Assembly: GCF_013408655.1 (NCBI RefSeq)
Contig: NZ_JACCBP010000001.1
Span: 4,399,060-4,463,059, forward strand
Direction of reading: 5' to 3'
DNA from: Pigmentiphaga litoralis
GTDB taxonomy: Bacteria; Pseudomonadota; Gammaproteobacteria; Burkholderiales; Burkholderiaceae_B
DNA: 64,000 nt
Both the position numbers and the translations under genes were made by a program. The notes beneath the pieces were generated by a model. The model saw only the letters and a list, made by a program, of their open reading frames with translations, searched no databases and was not told where the DNA came from. Every line of letters begins with the position of its first letter. Positions within the stretch are counted from its first letter, which is position 1. This document shows, in pieces, positions 1-8,844 of the stretch.

Positions 1-1710
1 CGCCGTTATGACGAGATGAATCTTCGAGTTGGCCGCATAGAACCCGTCGTCAAGAATTGCCTCTAAGTGCTCTTTGTAGCGACTGGTCAGTGCCGTACAG
101 CTCGAGATCAGCCCCGCAAAGTGCGGATGCCTGGCGACGTCGTCAAACACGTTCGCAACTCGGAACTCGTTTATCCCAAGCATCAAAAGGCGATGGGCGT
201 CTTGTTCATCAATTGCCGAGAACAACTCATCAAAGCCACCGATCCGAAAGGCAGGCAAGCGCGGTGCCGGCAACGCAGACAACGAACGCAATGCGAGCTC
301 AGCCAGGACTAAACGTATGCGCTCAGGGTGGGAGGTCGGAATCGGCCACACATATTGCTGTTCGAACGGATCGACGTCCATACTCGAATTGATCTCGACG
401 GTGAACGAGATCTTTGCCATAGCCTTGGCATTGCGAACGACAGGCTCGTCGAGGCCTTCAAGCGTCACTGGGATCTCTTGTTGCGCCTCGGGTAAATTCA
501 GCCTTTCAGGGATGACCGCACCGACAATGCCATTCAGGAGTCGGTTTAGATCGCGCTCGGGATCGTGAACATCGGCTTCGTAAAGATTTATTCTTATTTT
601 GATGTTGTCAAGGTGTTCCGCCTGATTGCCGTAACTATCGAACCATCGTTGGATCGTAAGCTTAATCGCCTGTAAAAAAACGACGTCGCTATAGCCCTTT
701 AATGTGGCCGTTTTGGGCTCCGCCTTGCCCTCCTTTTTCACGCGTTTTTGAAGCAGTGTCAGCAAAGGGCGAGCGTCAGACTGGCGCAGACGAGTAAGAG
801 CATCCTTATTGTTATCGAGTACGAAAGTACGTACGTCAGCTAGATATTCGGCCGCCGTATCGTACGGTAGTTGCCCTTCGATTACAGGATCGGGAAGCGC
901 GAATGGTGGTATGGCGTCATCGCCCGTTTCCGCTGCTGCTAACTTTCCTAACGTCTTGTCCCGCTCTGCTTTGGACGCGAACATCGTGTGCATTGCAAAT
1001 CGATGTCCCAGGTCAATAAAGCCATGGACTTTTGCCGAGTTGCGACCTATCGGCACGTTTAGCAACGGCAGTGCCCCCCAGCTCGCCAAACTTGCATAAC
1101 ATTCGGCGACAACGTCGCGTAAATTGTCGGGGCGACGAGCTAATATGTCTTGGAAAAAGTTGGCGACGCGCAATAGGCGGCCCGCATTAAATTTTTCAAC
1201 AGTATCCAAAAATCCCACTAGGGCATCGATGGCTGACGTGTTTTGGTCACAAAGATGCTCAGCAATACGTTCCACCCAAATGCGGTAGCGCTGCTCTAGG
1301 ACGCGGCGCCATAATAAGTCTTCGCCGACAAGGTGAAAATCTTTCAAGCTTCCTTTATCAGATGCGTGGTCAAAACCAAAGAAGACGCAGTGCCCCTTGT
1401 TACGAAAGGTTGTCAACTGGTCGTCCATATCGACCCAGTTTTCTTGAATAATATTCGCTTGTACTAAGGCTGCTTTTTCTGCTGCGCTCCAGCTTTGCCA
1501 GAGACCTTTTGATATTTTTAAAGTTTTTTCTGTACCGGGAAACTGAGTGAGGAAAAAATCGTCAACTCGTTTGAAAACGGCCAGAGTCTCAGCTAACGGC
1601 AAGCTCTGTACAACAAGCGTAACTTTATTCGAGTGGCCTGTGTCTGCGTCCAGCACGTCGGTACACTTGCCAATGAGGTAGTGCGATAATTCATCGACGA
1701 ACAAATTCAC
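1..1710 (-). CDS. Large SspH/DptH-like protein of the phosphorothioation-linked effector operon, 3' end outside the window
   Basis: An uninterrupted frame runs leftward from GTG at 1710 to the window edge (570 codons, no stop), so the gene is cut by the boundary. The start is chosen because the GTG overlaps the TGA of the preceding gene (GTGA), as in a translationally coupled operon. The protein begins VNLFVDELSHYLIG and is mostly soluble; I see no signal peptide, membrane segment or P-loop in the visible part. It is the third gene of an operon with the 1361-residue kinase/ATPase fusion and a 544-residue protein, facing sspBCD. Its position and size suggest the SspH or DptH slot; DptH proteins are very large and carry a C-terminal HerA/FtsK-like ATPase, which would lie outside the window. 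The family assignment is inference; the open frame is directly seen. Confidence 0.6.
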   Translation of the reverse strand, partial: MNLFVDELSHYLIGKCTDVLDADTGHSNKVTLVVQSLPLAETLAVFKRVDDFFLTQFPGTEKTLKISKGLWQSWSAAEKAALVQANIIQENWVDMDDQLTTFRNKGHCVFFGFDHASDKGSLKDFHLVGEDLLWRRVLEQRYRIWVERIAEHLCDQNTSAIDALVGFLDTVEKFNAGRLLRVANFFQDILARRPDNLRDVVAECYASLASWGALPLLNVPIGRNSAKVHGFIDLGHRFAMHTMFASKAERDKTLGKLAAAETGDDAIPPFALPDPVIEGQLPYDTAAEYLADVRTFVLDNNKDALTRLRQSDARPLLTLLQKRVKKEGKAEPKTATLKGYSDVVFLQAIKLTIQRWFDSYGNQAEHLDNIKIRINLYEADVHDPERDLNRLLNGIVGAVIPERLNLPEAQQEIPVTLEGLDEPVVRNAKAMAKISFTVEINSSMDVDPFEQQYVWPIPTSHPERIRLVLAELALRSLSALPAPRLPAFRIGGFDELFSAIDEQDAHRLLMLGINEFRVANVFDDVARHPHFAGLISSCTALTSRYKEHLEAILDDGFYAANSKIHLVITA

Positions 1711-3341
1711 TTTTTCGCCTCGTAGGGATTAAGTACAAGCGCTACGGCATCCGAAAGCGGGATCAGGTAACCACCACGACGCAACTCTTCTTCAAACCAG
1801 GAAGAATCGATACCGAAGGCGTCTGATGCGTGTTGCGTCCGAGAGCTTGCTAACGCGAGCTGTATCAGGTCCTGATTAATAGCTAAACCGAAATGGGCGT
1901 AGGCTCGCTCGTAGAACTTGTCGAGTTGGATTCTTGTTCCTGGTGGCACCAACGCAGCAACCAGCAAACGCACCATGGGTGGCGGCAACGTAATACGCAT
2001 CCCGGAGCCGTTCCGAGGGACAATAACGCCGACTTGCTTGCCGATCTTGCGAAACAAACGCAGCACGTTGTCATCGCCGCGGTTCAGCCAGCCTTCGCGC
2101 GTGGCGGCTACTTCCCCTTCAACGCCAGTGTCGTAGTCATCAAAAGCGCGAAGCGATTCGTAAAGCAAATTTTCGATTTCAGCATAGGCATTGACCGCGA
2201 TCTTCTTTGTATTATCACCAGCTTGGTCGCCTGACGGACTCACAATCCAAGCGTAGTTTCCAACGAATGGTTTGGTACCCGAAGAACCTGTAACGCGTGC
2301 GCTTTGGAAGCACAAGGTTCGCATAACGTGCAGGACGCAGAGATCCTTCAGCAGTGAAATTTTTTGCAAACCGCTGCGTTGTGCACTACAGATGTTATCG
2401 ATCTCCCAGCCAAATAAGGATGCTTCCGTCGCCGTTTCAATGGGCACCCACCCTAGGGCCGCTGGCAATCTCTTACCTTCACTTGTTATGCCGGCGGCGG
2501 CAAACGTCTGATCTACAAATTCCCCAAGTGGTCCGATTGCTTGTTCGCTCTCACGCAATACTTGCTGAAGGCCCGATTGCAGTCTCCCGCGCAAAGTCTC
2601 GAGATCTGCAATACTGCGTAAGTGGGTGTAGCAAGCTGCACCTTCGCCGAATGAAAACAAGGTGTGTAGCCCCCCCAGACCCTCTTGAGTGTTGAACAGA
2701 CTGGCGAGTTGCAAGTAAAGTAGCTCTCCGCCGCGGGCCATGAAACTATGTGCGCTGGTGTCGAAATAGTGGCCATCGACCGCTTCATCCCAGGTCAAAC
2801 CGGGGGTCTTCGCAGCACCTTTAGTGCCACCATGTTTCCAAAGGGTTTCACGCGCCAATAATGTTTCGGAGGCCGGCAAGAAAGTATGCGCAGTCCACGT
2901 GCGATCACCGGCCACGCCAACGAATCCGGAAAATACGCCTTGTATTAGTCGGACAGCGTCATTGCCGCTAATTTTCGATCCGGAATTGATGCGCTGCTCT
3001 AGCTCTTCAATGCCCACTTTGAAGGAATTGATATGACTCTGGTGGCGAGTTTCAAGCTTGGATGCACCCAGGAAAGAAAATAATTTGAGTGCAAGGCGAC
3101 AGCGCGGGTGGTAGGACAGCTTGCTGGGCGCAGATCCATACAAGGGAAACGCGTACGCATTCCCTTCGTTGTCATCTTTCGGGGCGGCAAAGACCAACAG
3201 AAATTCAGCTAGGTATTCAACCGGTGTTTGGTCCCGATGAAATCGACGGCCAAAAACTTGAATGGCTGGGTTATCGTCCTCTATGGAGACCGATTTAATT
3301 CGTGACTTTGCCGAGAGACTAGAATTTGGGAATCGCGGCAT
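1707..3341 (-). CDS. Unknown 544-residue protein, middle gene of the effector operon (SspG/DptG position)
   Basis: The start ATG lies 2 nt after the stop of the upstream kinase/ATPase fusion, and the stop overlaps the GTG of the next gene, so the three genes are one coupled operon. I recognise no catalytic motif, signal peptide or membrane segment. The N-terminal half contains a polar region around FSFLGASKLETRHQSH. The C-terminal 110 residues (from about RITLPPPMVRLLVAALVPP through RRGGYLIPLSDAVALVLNPY) look like a compact mixed alpha/beta, possibly winged-helix, domain; this is only an impression. By position it corresponds to the G subunit of SspFGH/DptFGH-type systems. Codon use is less GC-biased than the core genes to the right. 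Confidence 0.6.
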   Translation of the reverse strand: MPRFPNSSLSAKSRIKSVSIEDDNPAIQVFGRRFHRDQTPVEYLAEFLLVFAAPKDDNEGNAYAFPLYGSAPSKLSYHPRCRLALKLFSFLGASKLETRHQSHINSFKVGIEELEQRINSGSKISGNDAVRLIQGVFSGFVGVAGDRTWTAHTFLPASETLLARETLWKHGGTKGAAKTPGLTWDEAVDGHYFDTSAHSFMARGGELLYLQLASLFNTQEGLGGLHTLFSFGEGAACYTHLRSIADLETLRGRLQSGLQQVLRESEQAIGPLGEFVDQTFAAAGITSEGKRLPAALGWVPIETATEASLFGWEIDNICSAQRSGLQKISLLKDLCVLHVMRTLCFQSARVTGSSGTKPFVGNYAWIVSPSGDQAGDNTKKIAVNAYAEIENLLYESLRAFDDYDTGVEGEVAATREGWLNRGDDNVLRLFRKIGKQVGVIVPRNGSGMRITLPPPMVRLLVAALVPPGTRIQLDKFYERAYAHFGLAINQDLIQLALASSRTQHASDAFGIDSSWFEEELRRGGYLIPLSDAVALVLNPYEAKK

Positions 3342-3343
3342 GC

Positions 3344-6300
3344 TTAATAAATTTCCATTGTAGATTTATCAATCGCTACGCGATATACATTTTGCTCGCC
3401 GGTTATACTAATACTTAGTAGACGAAGGTCATCTTCCGGAAGCCGTTTGCAAGCGACGAGCTGAGAACAAAACAGGTCAAGTTGATTAATATGGATCGGA
3501 TCGAGGTCTTGCCCGAAGTCGCCTGTGCTGCGATGGCTTACGAAGTCGAGTAAGGGCAAGGGCAGTTTCATAAAGACTGCGCCGTTGGCAGGAGAATATA
3601 CTAGGCGCGGCATTTTTTCTGAATCGTTGAACTCCATACGGAAATCGTTTTCATCGTATTCACCAATGACAACTTGAACCGGTTGCGTAGTCTCCATGTC
3701 GTCTCGGCGAAGCGTGATATATAGCTTGTCCTTGATGCTGGCGGTGCGTACGGCGCCAATGCAATGTTCGCTTAGCACCGACAGTATTTGACGAACCAAT
3801 GCCCGGCGCTCGCTAATGGACGTATGCTGGAACCCGCTAACATGCCATTTCTCCCAAGCTTCTAAAACAGGCGAACCGCTGAAATCTTGAGTGAAACTTT
3901 CCCACCATCGACTATCCAACCGGGTACCAAACATGAAGGCTAGACGGCGAATCGCACTACGAGCCGTTCCGCCATGAATCCCATCGGCCGATTTGCTTTG
4001 CCAATACAGAAGTGGAGGGTGCACTACCTCAGGAACCGGTGCGAAGCTGTTTAATGGTTCATGTTGAAGCTTGAGCTCAACAGCCGGACGGGTGCGTTCC
4101 GAGGTGACATGGGCATTTAGTTGCTCGACGCAATACAGGCTACTAGTCTGCAAACTGCGTTGGCGATCCGAGAACCCAAAAAAGAGTTCGCTGAACAGAT
4201 GTTGTCGTAAAGTAGGGTCGACACCGTGTTGGTCAATCTTGTCTGCCACCTCTGCGCATCCTGCTCCGCCTGTGATGCTGTACGCAAGGTGGGCCGTCAT
4301 TTGCCGCATCGTCAACCGTCGCTCATAGGCGGTCAGCAGACGATACATGGATGACACACGCTGTTTCAGTTGCGGCGCCTGTTGAATCGCGCACACGTTT
4401 TTGCGGATGGGGCATACGCTTTGCAAGCAGCAGGCGTCACATTCCTGCCAAGATGAATGGTTCGAAATCTTCGTTAACACGTTGACTGCGGTCTCGACAT
4501 TATCGAGTTTGCTCAAGTTCGCAATATAAATCGGCTTCTCGAAATTGCTGATGCAATGGGCCGAGTCATTGAGCGTGCCGACGATAGGCCGGTCGAGCAG
4601 GTTCAACACTTCTTGCTCAATTTCCTCGTTGGCATTTCGCATCCTGCTCAAGGTATTGAGGAGGGGGCCTGTATTGCTAACTATCAGCCAACTACCACTG
4701 CCGGCAACTGACGCTTCCTTGAATTTAGCGAGACGCTCGTCGGCGGTGTGCTCGCTCATGTCCTTTAAAATTGAGACGCGCAGGCCGTCGATGTTTTCGA
4801 CTTCGTACGGCTTCGGCGGGCTTGAAAGCGTTTCTTCCGACGTCATGCGACGCAGTTGCTTAAGCACCTCTAGTGCTACGGTCGACTTACCATCGCCAGC
4901 GTGGCCTGAAAGGACAATGACGACCTCTTTGCCACTGGTGAGGCGCTGGTAGATATCCGCTGCCAGTTGCGTGGGTTCATAAATGGTGGGGAAGTACTTG
5001 TTCGTGGCTTGGTACTCGGCGAGTGCATTTGCGTTGCCCGCGCCGATGTTGTGTAACGTGTTCAGATAGTCGACGAACGGATTATCAAGGTAGGAGCTGT
5101 TGGCATCTGGCTCAGGTCGTTTGGGGGCATCAACCTGCAAAGTCGGTGCCGCTACCGATTCCTCGCTTGCCTCTCCTCGCGCTTCGATCAGAGAGGGGGC
5201 GTGAGGTTCGGGCACACCCAAGGCCGCGTCCAGTTTCGCAAGCATCGCGTCGGCATCCGCGTAGCAGTCGCCTTCCGCCGTCGTCGCGCCTTCGAGCCAA
5301 GCCAACACACGTGCGTTTTGTGCCTCCTCGTTGCGGTAAAACTCAGGGGCCTTTTCGCTCAGCTCAGAATTGCCAAGCAGCCACTGGCTAAGGGTCTTTC
5401 CAATTGCGTAAAGGTCGCCTTGTGGACATGCGTTCATATCGCCTCGGGAGACTAAGGCCGGATGCACGTAGCCCGGTGTACCACGCAGGCTGACGACGCC
5501 CGTACCAGAGGCGCACCCAAAGTCAATGATGCCGACCGCATTACTCTGCATATCGACAAAGACGTTGTGGGGCGTGAGGTCGTTATGGATGACTGCTTGT
5601 GTGTCTTGCCGACGCGTGGCGTGTAGGGTGGCCAATGCGGACAACAAGACACGCGCCACGCTCAGGAACTGATGCATGGACGGCCGCGTTCCAGCTCTGA
5701 TCAATTCACAAATAGATTTGCCTGGAACTAAGTCAGTAGCTAGGCACCAACGATGTCCTGCGACCTCCGAGAAGTGTCGAACCCGCGGAAAGAGCACAGG
5801 CAGATCCAGACGGTCGACAAGCCGCAATATGTCGCGCTCTTGTAGGGCTTGGTCGCGTGCGACATGCGCCTTAAATATTTTATGGATGAAAAGTTCGCCA
5901 TGGTTATCAACCTGGAAAACCTGCGCTGTCGCACCTTCGGCAAGGAGGGCCCTGCTGGTATAGGCCGGCGAATCGGGCATCTCTTCAAGCACATCGTGGC
6001 GCTTGTCGGGAATCGTGTTGAGCAGAACCGCAACGGTCGCGACCACGTCGCGTGCATTCGGCCTTTCCGACGGGTCTGAAGCCAACATGCCCTGGACTAA
6101 CTCGCACAATCGGGCGTGCTGTTCTTCGCCCCCTGCTGAATCTTGAAGGGCCTGCTCAAGTTCATGTTCGAGGTCGACTTTGCTGCCGATATTCTTTCCG
6201 ACGAGTGCACGGAAAAACACTGCACCTAGCGAGTAGACGTCCGATTTGAAGTCTGTACGGCCCAGCAGGAGCTCGGGCGCTGTAAAGGCCGCAAAAAGGT

Positions 6301-7429
6301 GATCTTCGTAGTTGGCTCCGAGCACCGACAAGTCAGCGCCAGGATCGAAGGCTAAATCGAAATCAGTTAGTTGGGCGTGACCGTCTGCACCAAGAAGTAT
6401 ACTTCGCGGTTGGACGTTGCGATGAATGAGACTAGCTGTCGATTCATGAACACAATCCAGGGCCTGTGCTATATCGCTAACGACCGCGGCCGCACGACGC
6501 CAGTCGAGCCGACCCTGTTCTGCCAGTAAATCATCGAGCGAGTGCGTGTCTGTCCAATCTGACACTTCAACGATGAGCTTGCGGTCGTTCGGGTGTGCGG
6601 CAACCGGTCGAATGCAAGGGTGATGGGGCAGGGCTGCGGCTGCCTTCAAGCTGCGGATCTGAATCTCTGCAGTCGCCGCGTCTTTGCTCAATTCACCAAA
6701 TACGCGTAAACGATAGAGACGGTTGTCGAAGTTGGGGTTTCGCTCGGCGACATAGGTGATGTAGTTGGGCGCGGATCCACGGTCTTCCCTGATGCGGTAG
6801 CCAGGAATTTGGTCTTCGTAGCTGACACTAACCGCTTGCTTGTCTTTATTGAGCTGATCTATTAAACGGTGGAGTTGACTGTCGGTGAGCACGCGGTCAA
6901 GCTCCTCTCGAGAATGCAAGCGTCGCTTAAGGTACTGCGCGAGCTCGTCGATGCCGTCCAGCGTGATAAGGCCACCGTTCAAGTTCGCCTGGCCAGCCGA
7001 TGAAGCACCGTCGACATTAGCTTTCTGATTCGTCAGAGCAACAACAGACTGAACGAATGGCAGTTTGTGTTCGGGAACACCGCTCAGTACGTGCTGGATA
7101 TAGCTTTTGAAGACCTTGCACTTGCGGTTGTTGACGACATGCGGGCTGTCGACGAAGTTGCTGCCACGACGCCATTTCGGTTCTCCCACCATGATCTCGC
7201 CAAACCAGTCTTTAAGCTCGACAACGGCGATAAATGACCTAGTGACCACAATTGCGTCGCACTCGACATACAGAGCTCTTGACCTATCGTACAACTCGAT
7301 ATTCGGGTAAACGATAATATCAGTCGTCTTCGGCAACGCTTGTTCAAGAAAATCGAATACTTTCCGTTCCGTTTCGTGCTGACAGTGGCTGAAATCGTGG
7401 ATCACTGGATTGACTCCGTTACCGCTCAT
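3344..7429 (-). CDS. NERD + pseudokinase + Ser/Thr-type kinase + P-loop ATPase fusion (SspF/DptF-like effector subunit)
   Basis: This 1361-residue protein combines four modules. Residues about 15-190 are NERD-like (ECDAIVV at 56-62 and VVELKDWFGEI at 69-79), the nuclease-related fold. Residues about 205-470 are a protein-kinase fold with APE and SDVYSLG motifs, but HRN at 336-338 and DFD at 356-358 replace HRD and DFG, so it is probably a pseudokinase. Residues about 490-735 are a second kinase with GATAQVF (499-505), K517, HND (615-617), N622 and DFG (636-638), apparently intact. After an acidic linker, residues about 780-1361 hold a P-loop ATPase (GHAGDGKS, 842-849) with a cysteine cluster (C997, C1000, C1001, C1006, C1012), reminiscent of DptF. 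It heads the effector operon divergent from sspB. The NERD-kinase layout also recalls PglW of BREX, but no pglX or pglZ is present. Confidence 0.8.
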   Translation of the reverse strand: MSGNGVNPVIHDFSHCQHETERKVFDFLEQALPKTTDIIVYPNIELYDRSRALYVECDAIVVTRSFIAVVELKDWFGEIMVGEPKWRRGSNFVDSPHVVNNRKCKVFKSYIQHVLSGVPEHKLPFVQSVVALTNQKANVDGASSAGQANLNGGLITLDGIDELAQYLKRRLHSREELDRVLTDSQLHRLIDQLNKDKQAVSVSYEDQIPGYRIREDRGSAPNYITYVAERNPNFDNRLYRLRVFGELSKDAATAEIQIRSLKAAAALPHHPCIRPVAAHPNDRKLIVEVSDWTDTHSLDDLLAEQGRLDWRRAAAVVSDIAQALDCVHESTASLIHRNVQPRSILLGADGHAQLTDFDLAFDPGADLSVLGANYEDHLFAAFTAPELLLGRTDFKSDVYSLGAVFFRALVGKNIGSKVDLEHELEQALQDSAGGEEQHARLCELVQGMLASDPSERPNARDVVATVAVLLNTIPDKRHDVLEEMPDSPAYTSRALLAEGATAQVFQVDNHGELFIHKIFKAHVARDQALQERDILRLVDRLDLPVLFPRVRHFSEVAGHRWCLATDLVPGKSICELIRAGTRPSMHQFLSVARVLLSALATLHATRRQDTQAVIHNDLTPHNVFVDMQSNAVGIIDFGCASGTGVVSLRGTPGYVHPALVSRGDMNACPQGDLYAIGKTLSQWLLGNSELSEKAPEFYRNEEAQNARVLAWLEGATTAEGDCYADADAMLAKLDAALGVPEPHAPSLIEARGEASEESVAAPTLQVDAPKRPEPDANSSYLDNPFVDYLNTLHNIGAGNANALAEYQATNKYFPTIYEPTQLAADIYQRLTSGKEVVIVLSGHAGDGKSTVALEVLKQLRRMTSEETLSSPPKPYEVENIDGLRVSILKDMSEHTADERLAKFKEASVAGSGSWLIVSNTGPLLNTLSRMRNANEEIEQEVLNLLDRPIVGTLNDSAHCISNFEKPIYIANLSKLDNVETAVNVLTKISNHSSWQECDACCLQSVCPIRKNVCAIQQAPQLKQRVSSMYRLLTAYERRLTMRQMTAHLAYSITGGAGCAEVADKIDQHGVDPTLRQHLFSELFFGFSDRQRSLQTSSLYCVEQLNAHVTSERTRPAVELKLQHEPLNSFAPVPEVVHPPLLYWQSKSADGIHGGTARSAIRRLAFMFGTRLDSRWWESFTQDFSGSPVLEAWEKWHVSGFQHTSISERRALVRQILSVLSEHCIGAVRTASIKDKLYITLRRDDMETTQPVQVVIGEYDENDFRMEFNDSEKMPRLVYSPANGAVFMKLPLPLLDFVSHRSTGDFGQDLDPIHINQLDLFCSQLVACKRLPEDDLRLLSISITGEQNVYRVAIDKSTMEIY

Positions 7430-8394
7430 CGGAGTCGCGTGCGCGCGAGACCAATTGCAGTGAGATAAGCATAAATGAGTGTCGGGCTGCGGCCCAAACC
7501 TTACAGATAGAACCGCGGTTAGACCGTCGCGGTACGCCGTGCATCACAGCTTGCATCCGAGCGCTAATAGAAACGCTCTTTGAGCGATAAAAACAGGGAC
7601 AAACCGCAAAGATGGCGGGCCTGATGCGTAAGTTGTCTTCAGCAAGCACAGTCGTCCAAAACCTGCACGTAGTAGGCTCGGGCAGTAGGCGAGCGAATGG
7701 TTCATACCATTCGTACGGCAAACAGCGCGCCATTGCCTATGCTCACCGCCGAGCCAGCAAACATTGCTTAGGTCGTTTCGAAGTAGATCAATGGAAAATT
7801 GGTCGCCGCGGTCCTGCCTTTCCTATGCGCCCACCTCATTGCAGAACTTCAGGTGAACGTTTCAATTTTTCTACTGCGAAGAAGTGGCTGCAAGTTAGCG
7901 GGTGTCGCCAAAGCGAGACTTTCGTTCTGCGGAAATCCGCTTACAATTAGCAATATTACGATAAATTTCTGAAAGACTGAATCTCCAGCTGACTAATTTG
8001 TTGTACTCGCTGTACGAGCGGAACAACAGCATTAATGGCCAATGAGCTATAGGTGTACACGTCGCATTGGTTGGTGTGGATTTTGAGAGGTCGCCGCAAC
8101 AAGGGATGCCGCTTGTTGTAGGTTGAATGTGCTGCCGGGTCAAAGGCTAAGCACTGAGCGGAAACGCTATGAGCGCAGCATTCGGCCGTGAGACGTAAAG
8201 CGCTGGTTGAACAGACGCTACGCCTTTCTGCGTTTGATAGCGCGGCGGTGTTAGTCGCCCGCTCCACGCTATCCCACTTGCGACGCTGGCTAACTAGGCG
8301 GACAAGCGGTGTGCGACAGCGACACAAATAATTACTCTAGCTAAATACGGTTTTTGGTCTTTCAAGTAGGCCCACTGGGGCCAGTCGGGTTTGG

Positions 8395-8423
8395 GATGAA
8401 AAAGACGTCTTGCGTTTTTCATC
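8395..8423. repeat. Perfect 9-bp inverted repeat (hairpin or operator) upstream of sspB
   Basis: GATGAAAAA at 8395-8403 is exactly mirrored by TTTTTCATC at 8415-8423, with an 11-nt centre. Read as RNA from the + strand, the arm ends in a U-run, so a terminator-like hairpin is possible; as DNA it could be an operator. A smaller inverted repeat, GGCCC/GGGCC, lies just upstream at 8369-8382. Confidence 0.45.
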
Positions 8424-8520
8424 TCTACCAGTGTTTTGCTGAACATCCGAACAATTTTTTCGGCTTGAAATCTCGTGCGTTGACTGTCCTAAAAGCTACG
8501 GTCACGCCGATTTGATTCGC

Positions 8521-8558
8521 ATTTCTACGGATTTTTTATGACCTTGCAATGTAGAAAT
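8521..8558. promoter_or_regulatory. Spaced inverted repeat ATTTCTAC...GTAGAAAT, possible operator for sspBCD
   Basis: ATTTCTAC at 8521-8528 is perfectly inverted as GTAGAAAT at 8551-8558, the half-sites being 30 bp apart (about three helical turns). The AT-rich stretch between them and the TTGATT at 8512 could be a weak promoter. That spacing fits a dimeric or looping regulator, but no regulator gene is seen in the island. The inverted repeat is seen; its function is inferred. Confidence 0.4.
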
Positions 8559-8844
8559 TGGATCGTCGTCCCGCCGTGCAGATGCCCTGTAGTGAATTGG
8601 ACAGCGAAGGAGTAGCATGTGGCTATCGCAGCTGGGATGAGATAGTCGAGCGTTATAAACCTCTGTTGCTAGGCAGCGTTAGTGCCCCCTATCACTCGTT
8701 CTACTGTCGGCTAAGCGTTCCACTAATCGAACTCACTGTAAATACATACAGGTACCTAAGGACGAGCTACAATCAATTCAATCAGACTGGCGCTTGTCTC
8801 CAGTCCGCATGTGAAGTGACTGGATTAGCTCTCCAGTTCAACAA

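Larger units (their letters stand above)
7430..8844. other. 1.4 kb divergent intergenic region between the effector operon and sspB
   Basis: No convincing gene is seen here. The open frames are short, overlap on both strands, lack good ribosome binding sites and resemble no family I know. The right part is AT-rich and contains inverted repeats at 8369-8382, 8395-8423 and 8521-8558. It must hold the promoters of both divergent operons and may hold a small regulatory RNA or decayed coding sequence. For two compact operons it is unusually long. Confidence 0.6.

Noticed and set aside
57..1099. Several short + strand frames at the left edge
   Set aside because: They lie inside the uninterrupted 570-codon - strand frame and have no independent support.
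7612..7950. 112-codon + strand frame in the island spacer
   Set aside because: It is rich in Arg and Ser with no family pattern and overlaps a frame on the other strand; it looks like chance.
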